DNA from: Anaerolineae bacterium
Lineage (GTDB): Bacteria; Chloroflexota; Anaerolineae; Aggregatilineales; Aggregatilineaceae
Assembly (NCBI GenBank): GCA_023382715.1
Contig: JAHDWP010000006.1
Coordinates: 62,001-126,000, forward strand
Reading direction: 5' to 3'
DNA: 64,000 nt
In this document: positions 51,501-59,554 of the stretch, in pieces
Position numbering within the stretch: position 1 is the stretch's first letter
How the letters are laid out: each line of letters begins with the position of its first letter
The notes under the pieces: model-generated
The model's database searches: none
What the model was told of the DNA's origin: nothing
The model's input: the letters and a program-made list of their open reading frames with translations, nothing else
Made by a program: the position numbers and the translations under genes

Positions 51501-53521
51501 CAGTCACGCTCCATCGTGGCTAACCGGGATTGGCGCGCCTGCCGCATGTTCGCCAGATCGGTGAATGGCGTTTTGCCCTGCGTCTTTTGTTCCACCTGTG
51601 CCATTACACGTTGGTGGGCGCGTTCCAGCATTTCCCGGTCTGTGCCAGGTTTGGCGGTCGATACCGATTCCGGCTGTGAGACGACTGGCTTTAAATCGAG
51701 GACAATGCCTCGCTCTAGCAGCAGCGGCTCTACATTCTTTGCGACGGCAAAGCGTTCCCGCCAGTCGCGGCGCTCATAGAGGCGAGTCAGTCGTGCGGTC
51801 AGGATCACCTGGGTGGCGAAGTTCGGCTCGACGTACCGCGCGAAGATGGTGCTGTTCCCCGATTGAGGCGTGATCACCTCATCCACGGTCAGCAGTGGGC
51901 GCTGCCGCAGGTGGCTGTTGAGATCGTCCCTATTCGCGTCCGCGGTGGCGATACCGGATGCCTTTGAGTAGTATTCGGCGGTTTCGGCATCACAACCACC
52001 AAACACAATCTGCGTCGCCAGACCGGTGAGCAGCGCCTGGGTGCCTTCCTGCCCATAGATCAGATGAAACTGCCCTTTAGTCTGCGCGCCGATCAGAATG
52101 CTGATGCGGCGCTTACGCACAAGGTTGACATCAGCCACCAGGCTATCGAGCTTGCCCAGTGTGGGAAACTCGTCCAACACGACACCAACCGGTACCGGCA
52201 GCGGGCCGCCGTTTTGTTCCCCGATGGTATCCAGGTCAAGCATGAGCTTGCGCAGCGTCGCGCCGAGATACGATGCATAGACCGCTCGCATCCGGCCCGG
52301 ACAGGTCAGCACGACAACGGTCGGCTGCGAGACGATCATCTCCGCCCCAAAGTCCGACGCGCTGGTATTGGCACGCACATCCGCCGATGCCCAGCCGGTC
52401 AACGCCGTAGCGAGGGTAGCGACTACATTAGCCGCCACTTTGCCATCCGACTTCGCGCTGGCAATAAACGCATTCGCCAGCAGTGAAGCGTCGTCCTTGC
52501 CCGATGCCAGTGTATCCGCAAGTGTCTTCAGGTCATTGAGCGCGTTGTAGATGTCGCCGAGGGTGTCAAAACGAATCAAACATGCGGCCAACAGTGCGGC
52601 GGCGCTGTCGGTCCAGAAGCGGTTGTCGCCTTGCGCACTGGGGACCAGCACATCGGCAATCGCGCGGGCGTCGGATACGCTCAGGATGTCGGCGGCCAGA
52701 TTGTAACGCGGTCCAGCGCTGCTGGTGGGATCATGCACGGCGACCAGGTGACCGGTAACCTGCGCGAACCGGATCACATGGTCTTTCAATTCGCCTTGCG
52801 GGTCGGCCACCACCAGGCTATGTCCGGCCAGCATCCGATCACCGATGACCGGCAGAATCACGCCCTGCGTTTTACCCGAACCTGCCGAGCCAAGTGTCAA
52901 TATGCCTCGTGCTGCATCTTCGCCGCTCAGATGAAAGGTGCCGGTGCCGTAGTCCAGCCGCCACTTGTTTTCACCCCAGAATGCTCCCAGGAAACTCACA
53001 CCTTCGCGGTCCTGGCGGCGGTAGCGGCGGTACTCACGCATGGTACAGAAGTGTGATGAGCCAAGCGAGCCGCGCCGGATGGCCGGGCGGCGCAGGCGGT
53101 CTACCCGTTCACGCAGCCATCCACCCTGGCGCAGTCCATCATGTAGGACAACGTTCGCCACACATACCACCATACACCCCATCAGACCGGCCATGAACAG
53201 CCGCGTGCGATGAATGGTGGGCGGGCCGCCAGTTACGGTTGCTATGAAACCCTGATCAGGTTGTGGTATTCGTGTGTGCTGGATGGCGAAATTGCTCATC
53301 AGGGTGAGATAGATCGCCCCAATCCCCAACGATACCGCCAGGTGCGCCAACAGCCGCAAGATATGATCCCGTGTCGTGCTCTGCTTTTCCTCGCCGGTGC
53401 GGCGAATGGATGCGCCCATCAAGGCTGCGGCGATAACCGGAGCCAACGGGATCAGGCACAGCAGCGGCGTTAGACACCCGCCCAGCGCCGCTCGTCCTTC
53501 GGTGAACAGCCAGTAGAACAT
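51500..53521 (-). CDS. VirD4/TraG-like type IV coupling protein
   Basis: 673 residues. Membrane spans near the N-terminus (about 13-35, 60-77, 108-127) are followed by the ATPase with Walker A GSAGSGKT (211-218), VVADPQGELKD and Walker B VVLDEFPTLG (Asp450, Glu451). RGTARKRRIS-type and FGGCDAETAEYYSKASG segments are typical. It recruits the relaxase-DNA complex to the secretion channel. CAGGAG lies just upstream. It is in the mobilisation operon after the relaxase and two small membrane proteins. Confidence 0.92.
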   Translation of the reverse strand: MFYWLFTEGRAALGGCLTPLLCLIPLAPVIAAALMGASIRRTGEEKQSTTRDHILRLLAHLAVSLGIGAIYLTLMSNFAIQHTRIPQPDQGFIATVTGGPPTIHRTRLFMAGLMGCMVVCVANVVLHDGLRQGGWLRERVDRLRRPAIRRGSLGSSHFCTMREYRRYRRQDREGVSFLGAFWGENKWRLDYGTGTFHLSGEDAARGILTLGSAGSGKTQGVILPVIGDRMLAGHSLVVADPQGELKDHVIRFAQVTGHLVAVHDPTSSAGPRYNLAADILSVSDARAIADVLVPSAQGDNRFWTDSAAALLAACLIRFDTLGDIYNALNDLKTLADTLASGKDDASLLANAFIASAKSDGKVAANVVATLATALTGWASADVRANTSASDFGAEMIVSQPTVVVLTCPGRMRAVYASYLGATLRKLMLDLDTIGEQNGGPLPVPVGVVLDEFPTLGKLDSLVADVNLVRKRRISILIGAQTKGQFHLIYGQEGTQALLTGLATQIVFGGCDAETAEYYSKASGIATADANRDDLNSHLRQRPLLTVDEVITPQSGNSTIFARYVEPNFATQVILTARLTRLYERRDWRERFAVAKNVEPLLLERGIVLDLKPVVSQPESVSTAKPGTDREMLERAHQRVMAQVEQKTQGKTPFTDLANMRQARQSRLATMERD

Positions 53522-53524
53522 AGG

Positions 53525-53680
53525 TTACTCCTGCCACCTGTCTCGGTCGGCACGTCGCAGCGAATTACCGATCCATCGCGCTATGAGCACCGAAACAAGC
53601 GGAAGCAGACACAGATATGAAACAAGACAGCCAACTAACGCGATGCGCCAATCGCCGAATAACGACCACAGGTAAATCAT
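53525..53680 (-). CDS. Small membrane protein upstream of the coupling protein
   Basis: 51 residues, MIYLWSLFGDWRIALVGCLV at the N-terminus, then a second hydrophobic segment and a basic tail (RRADRDRWQE). GGGAGGAG overlaps the stop of the preceding gene (TAAG-ATG), and its own stop is 3 bases from the coupling protein start. Too short for many gene callers, but the signals are strong. Confidence 0.65.
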   Translation of the reverse strand: MIYLWSLFGDWRIALVGCLVSYLCLLPLVSVLIARWIGNSLRRADRDRWQE

Positions 53681-53681
53681 C

Positions 53682-53864
53682 TTACTCCTCCCGTCTCAAA
53701 CGCCATTCGGTGATGCCATAACTCATGACGGTCAGTCCCAGCGCCGACAGGTACAGCGCTTCGCTGAAACTGACGCCAAGCTGCTTCAGCACGATGGCGG
53801 CAATCAGCAGCACCGCCAGCAGTGCCAACCCACCCATATATGACAGCAAGCCTGCTCGAAACAT
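53682..53864 (-). CDS. Small membrane protein after the relaxase
   Basis: 60 residues with two hydrophobic segments (LALLAVLLIAAIVL and ALYLSALGLTVMSYGI) and a charged tail. GGAAGGAAG precedes ATG 53864. No family; position suggests a part of the mating apparatus. Confidence 0.65.
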   Translation of the reverse strand: MFRAGLLSYMGGLALLAVLLIAAIVLKQLGVSFSEALYLSALGLTVMSYGITEWRLRREE

Positions 53865-53878
53865 CTTCCTTCCTTTCC

Positions 53879-54535
53879 CTAACGTGGAAACCAGAGGTCC
53901 AGATCGTCAATGTCGTGCGGGATGTTGTCCGTAATCTCCGGTTCTTCCCGCAGCCGACGCCACTGCGGACCAATCGCCCGGTCCAGCGCCTGCTCGAATT
54001 CCTCGCGGGCAATGTCGTTGAACAACTCATCATGGCCCTGCCGTTTGTTGATATACATGGGTTCCCATCCCCCGACGGTCGGAGCCAAACCCGGCAGTAC
54101 AACATGAGTGTGCAACTGCTGTTCGCCCTCTTTGGTCTGCCGGTCGTGCAAGACGTAGGTATAGAGAGGTATCTGAAAACCGCGTGCGTCGTAGTAGGCT
54201 TCGACGATACGTTCGGTCACATCCATCACCAGGGCACGCCGCTGGTCTTCGGGGACCAGCGCCATCAGGTCGGGCGCAGGTGAAATCACCCAGGTCCAGG
54301 CCAGCACATGCTGGCTCTTGAGACGGTTGCAGTTGGCGTCGATTTCGCGGTAGTGCGCGCCCAACCCCCGGTCCTGCCAGCGATCCCGCAGCTTGTCCGG
54401 GCTGGCCTTGGTGTTGTGATCTTCGCGATACTGGAAATACTTGAGACCGTTGCGTAATCCTGTTGGCCCCGTGCCACGCCCTCGACGCTTAGGCGACTTG
54501 TACTTCAGATCGGGCACGATAATCGCTTTGCTCAC
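53879..54535 (-). CDS. Relaxase-like mobilisation protein
   Basis: 218 residues, short for a relaxase. The metal-binding His triad is suggested by His130 (VLHDRQ) and His142/His144 (LHTHVVLPG), matching relaxase motif III. Tyr residues for DNA nicking could be those at 33-36 (YFQY) or 114-115. The N-terminus is basic (KYKSPKRRGRG). It would nick at oriT. It overlaps the RHH gene by 4 bases and is followed by the coupling protein module. A MOB class cannot be assigned from inspection. Confidence 0.7.
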   Translation of the reverse strand: MSKAIIVPDLKYKSPKRRGRGTGPTGLRNGLKYFQYREDHNTKASPDKLRDRWQDRGLGAHYREIDANCNRLKSQHVLAWTWVISPAPDLMALVPEDQRRALVMDVTERIVEAYYDARGFQIPLYTYVLHDRQTKEGEQQLHTHVVLPGLAPTVGGWEPMYINKRQGHDELFNDIAREEFEQALDRAIGPQWRRLREEPEITDNIPHDIDDLDLWFPR

Positions 54536-54927
54536 CGCTCACGCACCGTGTCGATTTGTTGTTTGAGGATCCGGGTGTCTTGCGCAGCGGAGACAATCGC
54601 GGCTTGAATCAATTCTGCTGCCGTGATGGGCTGTTCGGTAAATACGGGCAGCATGACCGCCAGCCCGTGCGCAATCAGGGCGATGATCACATGCAGGTGG
54701 AATTCAAGGTCGTCTTGGAGTTCGTCGATCCGGCCCTGAAACGCCTTGCGGAAGTGCATCTTGCTGCCGGTGATGTCTTCCTGCCGATCCAGGTATTCGC
54801 GGATAGCCTGGCGGATGATCTCCGCCTCGGTGATCTCCTTATCCTGCTTGTCGATCAGTTGTTGAAGGCGTGCGCGCAGTTGAGGCGTCATTGCGACGCT
54901 GCGCCGTACGGTTTTGGTTGCTCGCAT
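54532..54927 (-). CDS. RHH relaxosome accessory protein (MobC-like)
   Basis: 131 residues from ATG 54927 (GAGAGGG upstream). The frame is open to 55101, but that part is the promoter repeat. The RHH head is KTVRRSVAMTPQLRARLQQLIDKQDKEITEAEIIRQAIREYLDRQ, followed by a long helical tail (RKAFQGRIDELQDDLEFHL...). Such proteins bind oriT and help the relaxase. It is first in the mobilisation operon and sits next to the palindrome cluster. Confidence 0.78.
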   Translation of the reverse strand: MRATKTVRRSVAMTPQLRARLQQLIDKQDKEITEAEIIRQAIREYLDRQEDITGSKMHFRKAFQGRIDELQDDLEFHLHVIIALIAHGLAVMLPVFTEQPITAAELIQAAIVSAAQDTRILKQQIDTVRER

Positions 54928-54958
54928 GGGAAACCCTCTCAGTTGTATTGGCTTCCTC

Positions 54959-55040
54959 ATTGTCTCAAACCGGGGTGCTACCAGATGCGGAGAATTACCA
55001 TTTGGAGCATGGAAATTTACCGGAATGGTGCAGCAAAATT
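54959..55040 (-). promoter_or_regulatory. 22-bp-phased promoter repeats, site C (mobilisation operon)
   Basis: On the minus strand AATT cores begin at 55040, 55018 and 54996: AATTTTGCTGCACC, AAATTTCCATGCTCC, AATTCTCCGCAT. GACAAT (54964-54959) starts 32 bases after the third core and 32 bases ahead of the start codon. Same architecture as sites A and B. Confidence 0.8.
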
Positions 55041-55159
55041 CCGCACGTGACGGTTGTCGCGTTGGCTCACGCGCCGTGCGCCGTGAGTTGGTCGCGGGCA
55101 CGCGACCGTCGCACCCGGAAAAACAGCGCTGCCGGTAGGCACACTGTGGGGTGCGACAG

Positions 55160-55401
55160 CTCAGCCTGGGAACCCAGGCTGAGCCGCTGCGCGGGTGCTC
55201 TATCCCGCGCAGGGGTGCCCCCGCTCAGCGGGGCACGCCAGCCTCACCGGCGTCTGAGGTGCGAGCTTTTAGCTCGCTACCGATTCGGGAAACGATCACG
55301 CGCCCAGACCGCGTAAGACACACACTGTCTTACACGGCTGATTGCGTTTCCCGAATCGGTAGAACGCCGCTGCGCGGCGATTGGCGTGCCGCAGGCACGC
55401 C
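55160..55401. other. Palindrome cluster: candidate oriT or single-strand origin
   Basis: At least eight inverted repeats in 242 bases: 11 bp (55160-55183), 9 bp (55187-55212), 7 bp (55215-55236), 7 bp (55261-55277), 18 bp perfect with arms at 55277-55294 and 55345-55362, 8 bp nested inside (55313-55333), 6 bp (55365-55379) and 8 bp (55383-55401). The region is between the mobilisation operon and SSB gene and has no convincing frame. This density beside relaxase and RHH genes points to oriT, a lagging-strand origin, or both. The rest of 54928-55574 holds only promoter site C. Confidence 0.6.
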
Positions 55402-55574
55402 AGAAGTGCGCACAAGGTCGATTACGAACAAACACAAGACATACAACACACCGGCTGAAGCAGGTTGTGAGACAAATCGGCAAACTACCCTGATATGCGC
55501 ATACCCCCAAAGCGTGCCAACGCACAAAAAGAGCGGCACCTGAGCGCCGCCCTTCAGTCGTGCGGATGATGATG

Positions 55575-55928
55575 TTACGAGAACGTTTCATCCTCAACCG
55601 GTTCGTCGGCATTGGCGCGGTCCAGCAGGACCAGGCGCGTGGCGCTCATGTCCAGGCTGACCTGCGGATTCCCGCTCTGATCCACCCATGCGCGCGGACG
55701 CAGCCACTCGCCATTTGCCTGAAGCAGTGAACCCTTGTGGACGTACTTCTGGACGACAGCCACCAGGCCATTCCAGCAGCTCACGCGCACCCACAGCGTC
55801 TGTTCGCCCGAACGGGTCTTGCGGTTGACTGCCACCGAGAAGGTCGCCACTTGCTGCTCCCCAACGGTCTTGACTTCAGGCTCGCCGCCCACAAATCCGG
55901 TCACTGAGATATTGATGCTCGTACCCAT
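55575..55928 (-). CDS. ssb: Single-stranded DNA-binding protein
   Basis: 117 residues from ATG 55928 (AGGAGA 8 bases upstream). OB-fold pattern: INISVTGFVGGEPEVKTVGEQQVATFSVAVNRK...TLWVRVSCWNGLVAVVQKYVHKGSLLQANGEW. The usual acidic C-terminal tip is only partly kept (DEPVEDETFS). It would protect single strands during transfer or replication. Confidence 0.92.
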   Translation of the reverse strand: MGTSINISVTGFVGGEPEVKTVGEQQVATFSVAVNRKTRSGEQTLWVRVSCWNGLVAVVQKYVHKGSLLQANGEWLRPRAWVDQSGNPQVSLDMSATRLVLLDRANADEPVEDETFS

Positions 55929-56614
55929 GTTGATTTCTCCTTGCGCCCTGGGCGCTGTTATTTTCATCGGCTCCATTGCCGATTGGCTGACCTCGCATCA
56001 GCAGGTGTCACCAGCCGGTGGTCACCCGCAGGGCGCTGCCTGTTTGCAATGAGCGCAGCGGCACAAGCCCGGCGCAAACAGGCATAGCGACATCTGCCCC
56101 GCAGATGTTGACGAACGGCGCACCTGCTATGCTGTCAGCCTCCAAATCGGCGGAATGAGCAGCCGGTGAATGCGCCAGGCAAAAGGAAAACTGGATACGG
56201 CAGAAACAGTGGCTGATTGTGGCGAAGCCGAAAAGTGTAGCCGCAGCAGCAACAGCGATTATCGCGTTAGACAACCCATATCGGGCTAAGCTGTCCGAGT
56301 AAGCCGTATGCTGGAACTGCTCGTCGTTCAGGACCACATCACAAGGCTGCCAGAGTTGGTTGCTAACGCTTGGGAAAACAGAATGGATCAGCTTAATGAG
56401 AGCCATCCGCAACTGCAACGCGCAAACCGGGATATGGAGGGATGTCGAATTATATCGCACGACAGGCGCGCTGACGCTCTGATACTGGCGTGCAGCACGC
56501 GCTGCCAGTTGGTCAAAATGTGAGACATGAATTACCCAGACTTTGTCAGTCAGAACGACTGCAATATAAACAAGTTGAACCAGTATCGTGTCGCACGCCG
56601 TTCATGTCCTGCGA
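55929..56614. other. Intergenic stretch with inverted repeats, no gene supported
   Basis: Inverted repeats include GCCTGTTTGC...GCAAACAGGC (about 56038-56083) and ACATCTGC/GCAGATGT close by (about 56090-56110). A minus-strand frame at 56008-56460 exists but has no ribosome site, poor composition and runs across these palindromes. It could be decayed sequence or a second structured locus. Confidence 0.45.
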
Positions 56615-57031
56615 TCAGCGCACGACATTCGACAAGATCGCGCGAACGTGATCGATTGCCTGTTGTAGTGCGACTTGCGCCTGCTCCAACTGCGAGTACG
56701 TGTTGGGATCGTAAGGCAGAACCCAGGTTTCGTTGGGGATGGTCGATGAGATGCGAGGATCCCCTTTGCGCTCAAAACGAACAGGCAGATCGAAGGGCAC
56801 GTCGCGTAGCGGCTTCCAGCCGACCAAATGAACGCGCGGGAAGGTTCGGTCTTCAGGGAGCACATCCCATGCTGCACAAACCACACCATCCGGATGTAGT
56901 GCGAGATACACGCGGTTGACGTACAGGCAATAGCAGGTTTGGCCGAAAGATTGCTGGCTGACATTGACAAGCAGCACAGGCTGCCAGTCCAGACTCACCA
57001 GCGATTGGTCGTGCATTACAAACTCGTTCAT
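56615..57031 (-). CDS. Protein of unknown function beside the PRTRC cassette
   Basis: 138 residues; GGAGC ahead of ATG 57031. A beta-rich N-terminal part (SLDWQPVLLVNVSQQSFGQTCYCLYVNRVYLALHPDG) and a helical C-terminus (LEQAQVALQQAIDHVRAIL). It has no JAB (HxH...SxxD) motif, so it is not a PRTRC-A protein. Function unknown. Confidence 0.6.
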   Translation of the reverse strand: MNEFVMHDQSLVSLDWQPVLLVNVSQQSFGQTCYCLYVNRVYLALHPDGVVCAAWDVLPEDRTFPRVHLVGWKPLRDVPFDLPVRFERKGDPRISSTIPNETWVLPYDPNTYSQLEQAQVALQQAIDHVRAILSNVVR

Positions 57032-57102
57032 GGAAAAGCTCCTATCTATGGTTGAATGATGAGTGGCATACAGTTGCAGAAGATCACAAGCGAGGGATTG
57101 GA

Positions 57103-57999
57103 CTACCGGGCACCCACCAAAACGGATGCAGCACTGATTGATTTACCCTGGTGTTCCCGCACAGCAGCAAGCGTCTCAGCGGGCAGCAGTTCGGGTTTGA
57201 GATCGCTCAACCAAAAGTCTTTGCGGAAACTGTAGCCGGTTACCGCTTCAATCCGGCAGAATTCGCGATATGCATGGGGATTGTGCTGCGCGCCGTTGGT
57301 GAGATCATTCAGGCTCGCCATCACACATAACGCGCACGACAACCGGGTATTGCCCAATCCGTAGGCGGGATGTGCGATGTTCCCATGTCGGCGAACGCAA
57401 TCCCATACGTTCGCTTCGGTCCAATCGTGGATGGGCAGCCAATTCAACACCAACCGGTTTTTCGTCGGGGCTGAGCAGTCTTTACGAACTACTACCGTTT
57501 CCTTCTTCGCTCGCATCGAACTCTCCTCGGCACGCACACCAATGGCGCAGATGACTTTGCCCGATGGAAACGTCTTCCTGAGCCAGCGGGAAATCGGCTC
57601 TCTCTTCAAATCAGACGTGCAGTACCTTATTGACGAACTCGGCCAACAAGGGCGGTCAGGATTGGCGTGGTAACGCTGCCAGATGCGGTCAACCAGGTCG
57701 CCCTTGCTCCAGCGCACGACATGCAGCGTAACGCCTTTGCGGCGAGCAAAGCTGCGCACATACTCCGGTGTCTGATGCCACTCGACCCGTCTTTCACCGA
57801 GATCAGCATGGACCATCATCACGGCTCCCGGCCAACCTTCTTTGGCTCGCCGGTCCAGCAGATAGTGGGACATCGCATCGGAGTCCTTGCCACCGGATAC
57901 GCTAAGTACCAGCGCTGCACCTTCTCGCAGGAGTGCGATTGGATCGTGCGTGTTTGAACGGGGATCATCCAATTCGAATAATGGGAGTTGGCAAGTCAT
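57103..57999 (-). CDS. PAPS reductase-family protein (PP-loop ATP pyrophosphatase)
   Basis: 298 residues from ATG 57999 (GGAGAG 8 bases upstream). PP-loop SGGKDS at the N-terminus, then VHADLG and RYCTSDLKREPISRWL, IGVRAEES and a CALCVMA cysteine pair near the C-terminus. This is the N-type ATP pyrophosphatase fold shared by PAPS reductase and DndC. In a mobile element with no dnd partners, sulfate assimilation is unlikely; DNA or tRNA modification is possible but unproven. Last on the PRTRC-side transcript. Confidence 0.82.
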   Translation of the reverse strand: MTCQLPLFELDDPRSNTHDPIALLREGAALVLSVSGGKDSDAMSHYLLDRRAKEGWPGAVMMVHADLGERRVEWHQTPEYVRSFARRKGVTLHVVRWSKGDLVDRIWQRYHANPDRPCWPSSSIRYCTSDLKREPISRWLRKTFPSGKVICAIGVRAEESSMRAKKETVVVRKDCSAPTKNRLVLNWLPIHDWTEANVWDCVRRHGNIAHPAYGLGNTRLSCALCVMASLNDLTNGAQHNPHAYREFCRIEAVTGYSFRKDFWLSDLKPELLPAETLAAVREHQGKSISAASVLVGAR

Positions 58000-58073
58000 C
58001 GCGTGTCTCTCCAAAAGAAAAACGGCCCCAGTGGGTATGGGGCCGCTTCAGTTGCTGATAATCAGGGGCTGGA

Positions 58074-58859
58074 TCATGCTGTTTTCAGATACACCAGCAG
58101 TTCCTCTCGATTGATGGGGATATTTCTCGTTGATACCATCCCGTCGCACTGCAGAAAGGTCAAGAATGACGTGATCGGGCGGCGGTACATCAAGGCGCAC
58201 AGGTAGCTGCCAATCGCGCAGGCCATGTAATCGTTGATCAGGATGGACTGGTCACCAACGAGTACAGAATCGGCACAGGAAATCGGCGCAGGTTCCGTTT
58301 CGCTCTCCGGTTGCGATTCAAGTAACTCAGGAAACAGCAGGCTTTCATGAGGCAGATAAGCGTATGTGCCCTCTTTGCCATCAAGGTGCTGCATTATCTG
58401 CTCGCGGTCGCCGCAGTTCGAAATACAGACCTGCCCGCTATACTCGTGGTTACCTGCGGATAAAAACACGTGATTTCCAGCAATACGGCTGATTTCACGT
58501 CGTGCGAGATGGTTATCGACGCAGCTAACCACTACTGATCCGGACCGATCAAAGTGCTTGTCCGCGTTGACCGGTTCGGTGATCCAGGCCGTATCGAGGC
58601 CCAGCGCCAGGTTCAGCCTGCGTCCCACCGTTTCAGCTTTGAATGTCTCGATCTCAGATGGCAAAAAAAGCTGTCTGCCGCAGTTTTTGCTCTCTACCCG
58701 GTCAGGATCGATGAGCAGTATCCGGGGCACATGCATCCGGCTGCGCTGCATGTCATACACCATCCGCGCCGCAATACGTGCGACCTGAGCACCCGTGCCC
58801 CCTACGCCGACGATGACGATCTGCTTGATGTGGATGTGGGGATCGAAGACGTTCATCAT
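58074..58859 (-). CDS. PRTRC-type ThiF/E1-like protein
   Basis: 261 residues. Nucleotide-binding GVGGTGAQ (18-25) and DPDRVESKNCGRQLF (51-65) match E1/ThiF adenylating enzymes; VVSCVDNHLARREI holds Cys113 near the crossover motif. This is the E1-like part of the PRTRC cassette, which activates the C-terminus of a ubiquitin-like protein by adenylation. It starts inside the stop of the B-type gene (58856/58859). No JAB-protease gene lies between, unlike typical cassettes. Confidence 0.85.
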   Translation of the reverse strand: MMNVFDPHIHIKQIVIVGVGGTGAQVARIAARMVYDMQRSRMHVPRILLIDPDRVESKNCGRQLFLPSEIETFKAETVGRRLNLALGLDTAWITEPVNADKHFDRSGSVVVSCVDNHLARREISRIAGNHVFLSAGNHEYSGQVCISNCGDREQIMQHLDGKEGTYAYLPHESLLFPELLESQPESETEPAPISCADSVLVGDQSILINDYMACAIGSYLCALMYRRPITSFLTFLQCDGMVSTRNIPINREELLVYLKTA

Positions 58860-59554
58860 GCATCTCCAATTGCCTGAGCCAGCGTGCGTTTGACCGGAAT
58901 GAGGTCGGATTTCGGATACACCCGCGCCTTGCGCGCTTCGAGTTCAACCAGCTTCTGCCGGATGTCGTGCGGATGGGACCGCGATTTAGCGTTTACGGCG
59001 TGGGTTCCAAACAAAGAACCGAGAAAAGTGTCCCAGTCTGCAACCAATGAACTTGTCTGTAGTGCGGCGTCATCCACCCGCTGCACACTGCCCCAGCAAA
59101 TACTGCCGGAACTGAAGACGTTTGGCAGGGGCGCATGAAACAGCGACACATTCAGCGTAGTCGGACGTTCCTTAACCGCATAAACCTGGTACTGCGGGTT
59201 CTTGTTTTCGGTGGTCGTGCGGATGAGCACCAGCGGCGGCATCGGCACGCGCAAAGGCGTTTCAGAGCCTTCGAGGAAGATGCCGGTCTTCTGTGGGCGG
59301 CGGTATTCCACCACCAGTCGCTTGACCCCATCCTGTCTGACCAGCAATGTGTCGCCGCCTAGCAGCCCGGTATCGAAGGTCACTTTCGCGGCCAACGCCA
59401 GGGCGATTTGTTCGGGATCCACGGCATACTCCGTCACAGCATCTCCTTCGCGTTTCCGCAGCAGTACGCCAAAACTGTAAAACTCAAGGGTCAGACTCGG
59501 TTGTTCCTGTAAGGCCGCTGTCAAGCGCGGGCCAGTGAAGTCGAGGGTGGTCAT
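58856..59554 (-). CDS. PRTRC protein B-like (E2-D-type)
   Basis: 232 residues; GGAAGGAG upstream of ATG 59554. The sequence pattern (LRVPMPPLVLIRTT, then VYAVKERPTTLNVSLFHAPLPNVFSSGSICWGSV and WDTFLGSLFGTHAV) matches PRTRC protein B, proposed to be an E2-like fold. The conserved Cys in GSICWGSV is a candidate catalytic position. It would accept the activated UBL. Encoded in overlap with both neighbours. Confidence 0.8.
   Translation of the reverse strand: MTTLDFTGPRLTAALQEQPSLTLEFYSFGVLLRKREGDAVTEYAVDPEQIALALAAKVTFDTGLLGGDTLLVRQDGVKRLVVEYRRPQKTGIFLEGSETPLRVPMPPLVLIRTTTENKNPQYQVYAVKERPTTLNVSLFHAPLPNVFSSGSICWGSVQRVDDAALQTSSLVADWDTFLGSLFGTHAVNAKSRSHPHDIRQKLVELEARKARVYPKSDLIPVKRTLAQAIGDA

Noticed and set aside
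54930-55101. N-terminal extension of the RHH protein
   Set aside because: The extra codons coincide with promoter site C repeats, and a good ribosome site precedes ATG 54927.
55160-55401. CRISPR array
   Set aside because: The repeats are inverted and all different in sequence, with no constant direct repeat and spacer pattern.
56008-56460. 150-codon minus-strand frame
   Set aside because: No ribosome site, odd composition and it crosses strong palindromes; treated as non-coding.
56615-57031. PRTRC protein A (JAB protease)
   Set aside because: No HxH or SxxD zinc motif in the translation.
57103-57999. dnd phosphorothioation system
   Set aside because: Only a DndC-like fold is present; no dndA, B, D or E candidates are nearby.
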